NCBI RefSeq assembly: GCF_047948215.1
Contig: NC_134456.1
Coordinates: 77,800,515-77,864,514, forward strand
Origin: Lycorma delicatula
Taxonomy: Eukaryota; Arthropoda; Insecta; Hemiptera; Fulgoridae
Direction: 5' to 3'
Length of the DNA stretch: 64,000 bases
Position numbers and translations under genes: made by a program. The number at the start of each line of letters is the position of its first letter. Position 1 is the stretch's first letter. The notes below the pieces were generated by a model, which made no database searches, was not told the DNA's origin, and worked only from the letters and a program-made list of their open reading frames with translations. Of the stretch, positions 56,970 to 64,000 are shown piece by piece.

Positions 56970-57840
56970 ATACAGAGAATGTATCACAACGTTATTTCGG
57001 GACTTTCATTATCTATTCTACTCGTTAAAATAATGGAAAAAAATTCGTAAAAATATATATTCTAAAATGTTTCGTTTGCGAGTTATTACTAGTGAGAAAT
57101 TTTGCTTGGATTTCACTACCGTGGTGAAATGAGGTCGTAGTGAAATTTTTAGGACGTTAATTAAGGGGAAAAGTTAATGGTTTCTATGATTTTTGACTTC
57201 AAAAATCCAATAAAATAGATTTCAAAATCGTATTTGTAGTAGTTTTTCAGAAATCTGGGGTGAAAACCATAAATTAGGGTAAAAATTCGGTTTTTTATGT
57301 TTGATTTACAATAACTTTGTTGATTGGGTAATAAACATATAAAAGTTTTAAACAAAACTTGTAGAGAATTTAATTTTTAACAAAATGTCGTATAAGCTGA
57401 ATAAAACAAACAGTTAAAAAAACTCGAATCTTATTTAGAAACATTACATTATTACATTATATTAATATTACATTAATAGGTTCTCTGAAAACTGACATGC
57501 CCCAGGATTGACCACTATAAACGAGAATGTCTTTTTTGAGGATCAATTGTCGGCGATTATTGCTTCTAATCCTTGCAGGAATTCAAAGTATATTGCTGCA
57601 AAAATGAATCGCTGGGATATGACTTTGATGCGGTTAAATATCCATGAAAATGCTATAATTCCTTATCAGTCACGTTCCAAAGTTTCAAGATTTTATTAAA
57701 ATTCGATCTCCATTTGTTAACCCATATAATCGAGGCCCTATTGCTACGTAAAATTTTAAATCTTTCCAAGGCTTCGATCGGCAGCTGGTATCGCATTTCA
57801 CGAGAATCCATCTCTAATATTAAATTTTAAAGAACATTAA
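56970..57840 (+). repeat. TATACAG-type repeat, plus strand, with transposase-like segment
   Basis: Opens TATACAGAGAATGTATCACA and continues with CGGGACTTTCATTATC, a GTTTCGTTTGCGAGTTATTA block, and a long AT-rich leader (57060-57420). At 57508-57699 an open frame gives FEDQLSAIIASNPCRNSKYI, AAKMNRWDMTLMRLNIHENA and IIPYQSRSK. This resembles the second helix-turn-helix region of mariner/Tc1-like transposases (form ..I...NP..S.R.IA..L......V.R.L.EN...PY). The match is short, and no DDE domain follows. It faces the minus-strand TATACAGGG repeat head to head. Confidence 0.35.
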
Positions 57841-58675
57841 TCTAGAAATAGTGACGACTATAAAATGATAATCATCTTAGATAGGTTTATGAGTGTCATC
57901 TTAGCGTCCTGTAGGATTTGACTAGTTAGATTATTTGTATGAATTTTATTAATATTATGTTGCAGTCTATCGACAAAAGCAATCGAATTGAGATCATTTA
58001 CGTCATCAAGCGTGCAAACGATTGTTTAAGATCAACAGTTAGTGATAAAGGACAGTTTGAAAAGGGTAGAAAGAGAGGTAGTAAGGGAAGATGAGAGAGA
58101 GAGAGAGAAAAGAAGCTAAACAGGATGTAGCTGTCTTTTACCCTGAAGTCTATTCTATTACAAGTCGTGTAGAAAATGAAGGATTATAGAATAAATCATG
58201 TTTTTTCCTTTTTATTTTTTATTTATTTACCATATAGATTAAATAAGAGGAACTGAATTTTTAATAAATAACGAGGGCGGTTTATGAATAATGAAAAATA
58301 ATTGGCTTCCTCAATTCTTTTCCTCAGGCTGCCTATGTCACTCATATCAATCACTTCATTAAAAATTTCTTTATATATATCTATAAAGATAATGTATTGA
58401 ATAATTATGAAAATGAAAAAAAAAGAATAAAAAAATATTTGAAATTTAGTTTAAAAATTTCGAGTTCCATATTAAAAGTACTTTATTATTTTTGCTTATG
58501 AAATTAATGCTTATATTGCAATAGTATATATTAATGATGATTTGAGATAATGAGATTTGATATAAAAAGAAAGCAAGGAAGATACCACTAAAGTATTTTT
58601 ACCGAGATAGAGAGCTTACAACTTTTATAGTTTAATTTTATAGTTAAGTAATTATTTTTCGGCTTTTTTTAAACA
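57841..58675. other. AT-rich gap, short (GA)n
   Basis: A (GA)n-like patch lies at about 58090-58110. No gene recognised. Confidence 0.45.
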
Positions 58676-58972
58676 TCCCACTTGGTTGGTCTAGTGGTGA
58701 ACTCGTCATCGCAAATCAGCTGATTTCGAAGTCGAGAGTTCTAAGGTCCAAATCCTAGTAAAGGCAGTTAGTTACTTTTATACGAATTTGAATATTAGAT
58801 CGTGGATACCGGGGTTCTTTGGTGGTTGGGTTTAAATTAACCACACATCTCAGGAGTGGTCGACCTGAGACTGTACAAGACTACACTTCATTTACATTCA
58901 TACATATCATCCTCATTTATCCTTTGAAATTATACCTTACGGTGGTTCCGAAGGCTAAACAGAAAAAGAAAA
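58676..58972 (+). repeat. tRNA-derived SINE-1, plus strand
   Basis: Head CCCACTTGGTTGGTCTAGTG with an intact A-box (TGGTCTAGTGGTGAAC). The B-box is decayed (AAGGTCCAAATCC). Body GATACCGGGGTTCTTTGGTG, ACCACACATCTCAGGAGTGG and CTGTACAAGACTACACTTC. Ends GGCTAAACAGAAAAAGAAA. Confidence 0.85.
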
Positions 58973-59314
58973 GAATGGTTTTTAAAGCACATATTAATAG
59001 ATTACGTGACAATACGTTTTTGTAATTCATTAAGAAACGTTTCATTATAATTTTAATAATACTAAAGCTATTTTTTTATGTCTACCTAAAAATACTATTT
59101 TTCAATTATTGAAAATATCTCATAGATATTTTTTAATTTACCGAAGTATAAATTTCATCCAAAAAAAAAAAAAAATAATAATTTTGTCACTGGGGAATTT
59201 TTATGAAAGATATAATCATGTAATAAATGTAAGAAAAAGAAATCTGACAGCAAAGTTTTAATAGTTTCCTGGCATTGGTTATTTATTGTTACATAATGGA
59301 AAAATAATCTGCCG

Positions 59315-59575
59315 GGTAAAATATTCTAATAGTTAAACTCGTCATCGCAAAATCGTGCTGATTTTTGAAGTCGAGAGTTGTAAGGTTCGAGTCCTTGTAA
59401 ATGCAATTGATTTTTTTATGGATTTAAATGCTAGACTGTGGATACCAATGTTCTTTGTTGGTTAGGTTTCAATTAACCACACGTCTCTGAAGTGATCGAC
59501 CTGAGTTTGTTCCCGATTACATATTTACCGGTACATTTAAACTTAAATTTCAGTTACCTCAGGTCTGGCAGACCG
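59315..59575 (+). repeat. tRNA-derived SINE-1, plus strand, second copy
   Basis: The A-box is decayed (TTCTAATAGTTAAACTCGTC), but the B-box is intact (AAGGTTCGAGTCCTTG). Body GATACCAATGTTCTTTGTTG and ACCACACGTCTCTGAAGTG. It diverges after CATTTAAACTTAAATTTCAG. It lies 340 bp from the previous copy in the same orientation. Confidence 0.8.
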
Positions 59576-62076
59576 GTTGCGGTAATTGCATATGCCTATA
59601 CACAGATCCAAACCCGGTAGAAACTAGAAAACTGGTTGGAGAATACAAACAATTGTAGAAAATAATGATACAAGAAAAAACTTTTAGAATTAAAAAAAAT
59701 CGATATTTTGAAACATTGATTGGCTTCCCCACTCTCTAATATTGCCCTCAAAGTATTTTTTTTGGAGCCATTTGCAGTACTGTAATGCTTCTAGGAAGCA
59801 AAAAAAAAAATTGGTTAAATATATGCAATAAATTAAAAGATAGCTTTTTCGATGTTTTTTTTTTGGAAAGGGAGAAAATTTGGGGGCAAAGTTTTTTCTT
59901 AAATTTTCAGATAAGCATGTACGCATGTGCTGAGTTTAATATAAAGTAGGTTTATGTTACCAAAATTTCAATAAAATTAGCCCCAAAGAAACTATTTACC
60001 CCACCAACTGGACATATTGCCCGCAAACGTTTACCAACTGATTGCCTCCATACATACGAATCTCTATACCAATTTCCACCAAAATCGGTTTATCCAGTCA
60101 AAAGTTATTAAGCTTCAAATAATCCAACACATGTAAGTACGAATATTATTCCCTTTTTTATTTTTGGGGTTCCTGGAAGCATAAAACATACCTCATTTTT
60201 TGACTTATTACAATAATTTCTTCTTTCAGCATAGCTCTAGAGCCAGGAAAGTAAAAACACTTGGTGGAAAATAAACGATTCATAATTTTCAGTTTTGATT
60301 TGAATTAAGAAGTACGATAGAATAATTGAGTAGTTATTCATGCAAGAAATTTGATCTTAGAAGTAGCATAATAAAACTGAATTCGATTGTTAAATATTTA
60401 AATCATGAAAGCTCATTTGAAAAAAAAATTGTAACGAAATATTTTTAAACCAAGTATTAAGCATTTGTCTTTTCGTTAATTGATTTATGTAGGTTTTTAA
60501 GGGAATTAAATGTTACAGAAAATTAGATACAGAGCTTTAAGAACTATACGGAAATAATATTTTTGAATGCAGCTTCATTTTTTCAGATTTGAACTTTATC
60601 TTTTTACATTAGAGTCGATGAATATGCATGGGATACAACGCATCAATAAGGAACGTCGTTTTAAAGTAACTTTTCAATTAAAATATTGCGTAGTTGTGTT
60701 GTATTTAAAGTACTGCACTAAAAAAGTTGGTCCCGTGTTTGTTTAGTTTTTAAGTGTGTTTTTAAGGGTTTTAGAATATATTTATCTTATTTTTATTTTA
60801 CTTTTCCATATTTTTTTGTGTTCTATTGATTATCATGGAACATTTTTTAAACTTTCTTTTATATTCAAGTTTTATAGAACGTTTAATTGAAAAGATTACC
60901 AAAAATATTTATTTTATTAATAAAATTCTATTTGAAATTACAAAATAATCTGTGTTTCTAAAACATTAAAATACAAAGATATAGATGATACATCAAGTAA
61001 CCAGTAGCAGACTGCTAAATATCAATTTATTTAAGGATACAATATTTTAAATAACATTTATACCGATATACGAAATAATTTTTAAAAAGGCTTTGAAAAT
61101 TATAAAAGTTATATTACATGCTTTTTTATATTTTTCGCATTTCCCCCTATTTTATTTTTGAATATTATTATTTTTCAGAGGTTCTTTTGTGTACATAATG
61201 TGGCAGAACAGCAAGCGGACAACAAAACACTTGTAATTAATTGTCATAATGAATCTCTAGAATGAATATGTGCAGTTCTAATTTATAGCTTAATTTTTTC
61301 TTCTTTTATGTCTACGTACTTCCATTAAAGTAATGATTCTAATATAACATTAATTGGTTCTCATGAATGTTGTTTTTCTTATTACGCCTTATTTTAAATT
61401 TCAGGCTATAATATTTTAAAAAGTATTCATAATTTACACGAACAAACATTTATTGAAAAAATTACCGTTCATAAAATGGAAAAAACAGAGTTTATAGGAA
61501 ACTGTTATGGGAAGTTCGTAGGATATATGTTATGTATAATTTTATTTGAGGTCTCGTCGTCTCTTGACATCTGTTCTATTCCATTCTTCTTTTACGTTAT
61601 TTTTTTAAAGCCTATTTTATATTTATTTATGCGAGAAAAAATGTCAAAGAAAGGTATGCATTTAAAAAATATTTCTTTCAGAGAAAGCGTAACTGAAGAT
61701 TCAGGAATTATATTCATATTAAATAAGAATAATAATACATTTTAAAAAAATATTTGTTTGTTGTGATTAAAAAAAGAAACGAGTGATAAATTATTAAAAA
61801 TTATACCAAGTTATTTTTCTTTACGTACGATACAGTATTGAATTTTAATCTATTCACACTTTTTTGGGTATTTAAAACCTATTCTTATCTTCTTTATATA
61901 TGCGTTTTTTTTTGCCTCACAATTTGTTACTATCGGTTCCGAATAAGGAAATACAATTAAATCGTATTACAAAAAGCTCATGGTGAGGGGTTTTCAACGA
62001 ACACTCACAATAAAACGTACACATACATTAAAGGTATTATAAAGTACATACGTATATATAAAAAGTTGACATATAT
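59576..62076. other. AT-rich gap with a decayed dispersed repeat
   Basis: 59940-60150 has the wording CAATTTCCACCAAAATCGGT and CAGTCAAAAGTTATTAAG, which is typical of old insect repeat ends. The 89-codon open frame at 61476-61745 (MEKTEFIGNCYGKFVGYMLC; hydrophobic, then basic) has no motif I know. I do not call it a gene. Confidence 0.4.
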
Positions 62077-62388
62077 TGTAACAAACTCAGTATAACGGAT
62101 TTCTTCCAATTAAGAAGAAAGAAAGAAAAAATAATAATGAAATGTATCTAGAAGGAACTAAAAGACATTCTTTTCTTAACAATTTGTTCGTTGAAATACA
62201 AATAATAGCACCTTCAAAAGCTCTTGTACTACCAGAAGGGTTACCGGATCGGGAAAAGAGTTTACAGAAAAACGTAAGGGCGCAGACAATGAAAATTATA
62301 ACGATTCAAAGGTTATAGGGACTAATCGGGTACAGGTTCTGGAGGCCAACCGATATAAATACTGCCAGGGTCCAGCAGAGAGAGTCAT
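62077..62388 (+). repeat. LTR 5' part (family L, copy 8)
   Basis: Starts TGTAACAAACTCAGTATAAC and follows the LTR through GAAGAAAGAAAGAAAAAATA, GGGTTACCGGATCGGGAAAA and CGATATAAATACTGCCAGGG. It ends at the initiator AGAGTCAT near 62388. The rest of the LTR is missing, and a Jockey fragment of opposite orientation follows at once. Confidence 0.75.
62354..62387 (+). promoter_or_regulatory. LTR core promoter: TATAAAT and initiator
   Basis: TATAAAT at 62354 with the initiator A at 62387, the same 33-base spacing as at 38457-38490. The LTR fragment stops right here. Confidence 0.5.
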
Positions 62389-62391
62389 CTT

Positions 62392-62670
62392 ATGATTAAA
62401 ATTCTAATGTTACTTTTGCTCGTCCTTACTTATAGCTCTACGCCAAACGTCCAAATCGGTTTTAGAATCATCTTGCATATTAAAAGTTTGTTGCGCAACA
62501 AGTGTGAATTTCTCTCTAACAAAACTAATAAAGTTTCTTATACCTGCTGTTTAACTGTTCTATTTTTTCTCTCACGTGGTACTTCCACGTCAAACGACGA
62601 TGAAGGTGGAGTCCAAGGTACAGTACGCGGTCAGTTTGTCGATGAAAAAGATTGTCTACTTTAATTAAAA
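62392..62670 (-). pseudogene. Jockey-clade RT C-terminal fragment
   Basis: The minus strand reads FHRQTDRVLYLGLHLHRRLT then WKYHVREKIEQLNSRYKKLY, and, after stops, a MILKPIWTFGVEL-like segment and TSKSNIRIL at 62392-62420. Jockey RTs have exactly this order: VKYLGLHLDRRLTW..H, a helix with RK.YWL, then ILKPIWTYGIQLWG.AS.SNI.I. Stops and at least one frameshift separate the two parts. The 90-codon plus-strand open frame over the same bases is its shadow. The fragment lies directly against LTR copy 8, in opposite orientation. Confidence 0.8.
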
Positions 62671-63140
62671 AATATTCTCTTACATATAGTATCTAGATAT
62701 CGTAATGGATATCTATAAAACTGAACAATTTATATATAATTTTAATAAGGAAGTAAGCTGATAATCAGTAACTGTTTATTCTTTTGGTTATTTTTTTAAA
62801 AACTAAATAAGATAACTTAGCTCTTTCTATATTTTCACAAAAAAATAATTGTTTAAATTCGTAAAATATTCGTACTTAACGAAATTATATTTTTTTAACA
62901 ATCCGTTTTTATTTATGAACTACATAGTAAACTAAAAATAGTATTTCTACATAATGAAAACTAAGTAAAGTTTGTATGACCAATTAAAATTATTTTTTAT
63001 TTGAAAAACAAATATATATTTTTTGTGCTTATCAATGATGTAGATTTCTATTATTTTGTAGAGTAGCAAAGAATATTTTTTTTTTTTTAGATTTTATTTT
63101 ACGGTTTTCCCTTATTATAATCTTATTCTTTTTTCAACAG
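62671..63140. other. AT-rich gap
   Basis: No motif. It ends in a pyrimidine-rich stretch and CAG at 63138-63140, a good splice-acceptor shape. Confidence 0.45.
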
Positions 63141-63236
63141 GACCACGGTTTTGTTGGGAAGAAAGCTTTATATCATCGACCAGTTGGAAAATTTATAATT
63201 GGAGATTTTTTTACCTGTATTGAAAACATAATTTAA
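63141..63236 (+). CDS. Possible short terminal exon, unrecognised
   Basis: After an acceptor-like TCTTATTCTTTTTTCAACAG, 31 codons are open to TAA at 63234-63236: DHGFVGKKALYHRPVGKFII then GDFFTCIENII. The wording is protein-like and GC-richer than its surroundings for the first 40 bases. It is too short to be sure: the chance of an open frame of 31 codons in this DNA is considerable. No poly(A) signal is obvious close by. I do not recognise the peptide. Confidence 0.2.
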   Translation, partial: DHGFVGKKALYHRPVGKFIIGDFFTCIENII

Positions 63237-63718
63237 GGTGTAGAAATTATATCAATCAACATAAATGGATGAAAAAAAAAATGGATCTTACAGTTTTAAT
63301 TTTTCAGTACAAAATTAAAACTTTATTAGTCGGTAAGGATCAATGTGTATGATGTTATTTTTATTATATTTTATTTAGTTATATTTAAAATACCGTTACG
63401 ATTAATTTATCCCATAAGCATTTCATTATTGCTCCGAAATTTGATAAGAAAATATTTTTTACAATGAAGAAAATTGTAAAGGCCTGGCTTTATTTCGAAT
63501 CCAGGATCATTTGGATATGTAGGTGAACTGCTACTATTTCATTACGGTACTCGGTCTTTATACGTGTTATTTTTACTTTAATTCTCTTATATCTCCAATA
63601 AAAAAGCACGGTGCGTTGGTTTGTTTGCTGTGTATGTTCATTTTTTGTTCATTTTTATTTTTGTCACCGTGGCAACAGAAATATAATTAAGCAAAATTAT
63701 TATTATTTTTTTCTTCAG

Positions 63719-63803
63719 TGAATATCTGTAAAGTAATTAAATATTCTCGTAAACATGAGGATGCGAAAGCGTCGAGGGTCCAGGGGAAGGAGACCCCTGA
63801 TCG
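63719..63803 (+). CDS. Candidate internal exon, unrecognised
   Basis: A T-rich tract ending TTTTTTCTTCAG (63718) and a donor CG|GTAATA (after 63803) enclose 85 bases with one frame open throughout: NICKVIKYSRKHEDAKASRV then QGKETPD, with two bases left over at each edge. The 3' half is GC-rich (GCGAAAGCGTCGAGGGTCCA) in a region of about 75% A+T, which suggests coding constraint. A second frame of the same stretch reads an ATG start, MRMRKRRGSRGRRPLIG. The peptide is not one I know. Exon boundaries are predicted by eye only. The next exon would lie beyond the window. Confidence 0.35.
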
Positions 63804-64000
63804 GTAATACTGTTATAAGATCTAATCACCTTAGTTCTTATTAAAGAATTATTTCTTTCAATGATTTTTATCACTATAAATGTGAAAGTTATTTTTCAAT
63901 ACAATTTGATTTACATTCTACACGTTTTACAGTGAAATGCAACAAAAAAGTTTGTAGTCTTAAGTGATGTTAACTCTTTAAAAAGTACGTTTTCGATTGA

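Noticed and set aside
61476..61745. 89-codon plus-strand open frame as a small membrane protein
   Set aside because: AT-rich, no motif, no context; expected by chance in such DNA.
62392..62664. 90-codon plus-strand open frame starting with a hydrophobic, signal-like segment
   Set aside because: The opposite strand carries the Jockey YLGLHLHRRLTW segment; the plus frame is its shadow.

Overview
The window looks like a piece of a large, very AT-rich animal nuclear genome. Insect is most likely and Hemiptera possible, but I cannot name the species. The reasons are: no closely packed bacterial-type reading frames; long (TA)n and (CT)n microsatellites; retroelements of clades abundant in insects (R1, Jockey, I-like and RTE-like LINEs); mariner-superfamily and pogo/Tigger transposases; tRNA-derived SINEs; and an LTR family whose promoter has a TATA box and an arthropod-type TCAGT initiator. 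Almost every recognisable protein segment carries stops or frameshifts, so I call these pseudogenes. No intact transposable-element gene was found.

Layout. 0-6 kb: LTR fragment, R1 reverse transcriptase (RT) piece, first copy of a short inverted-terminus repeat (family A), two abutting RT scraps, second LTR. 6-12 kb: CTTTCCC-type polypyrimidine tract, a pogo/Tigger element bounded by TIRs and TA (8003-9717), family A copy 2, and an LTR split by a LINE 3' end. 12-20 kb: a candidate host terminal exon (12225-12392, minus), family B repeats with one SINE nested inside another, a 105-bp-arm foldback, family A copy 3, and a degenerate mariner-type transposase. 20-35 kb: a second candidate minus-strand exon near 21.4 kb, then a LINE graveyard with several RT, endonuclease and RNase H fragments on both strands, including two copies of one RT in opposite orientation at 31 and 34.5 kb. 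35-48 kb: a long, lightly damaged gene of an unplaced repetitive protein family (36.2-38.2 kb), an LTR with an internal inversion, family B copy 3 with a SINE, Jockey endonuclease, R1 and RNase H remnants, and two near-complete LTRs. 48-64 kb: a second mariner-type transposase, SINEs, another LINE 3' end, family A copy 4, a solo LTR with a 4-bp duplication, two head-to-head repeats starting TATACAG, more SINEs, a 5' LTR piece joined to a Jockey fragment, and two candidate plus-strand exons at the right edge.

There is no operon, CRISPR array or gene cluster. The parts do not work together as a system: the window reads as intronic or intergenic DNA built from nested, decaying mobile elements, with at most a few host exons. 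The strongest leads are those candidate exons, the unplaced 36-38 kb family, the two short TIR families, and several perfect hairpins that lie inside decayed element sequence and look like snap-back (template-switch) mutations. I saw no clear evidence of a previously undescribed functional system.
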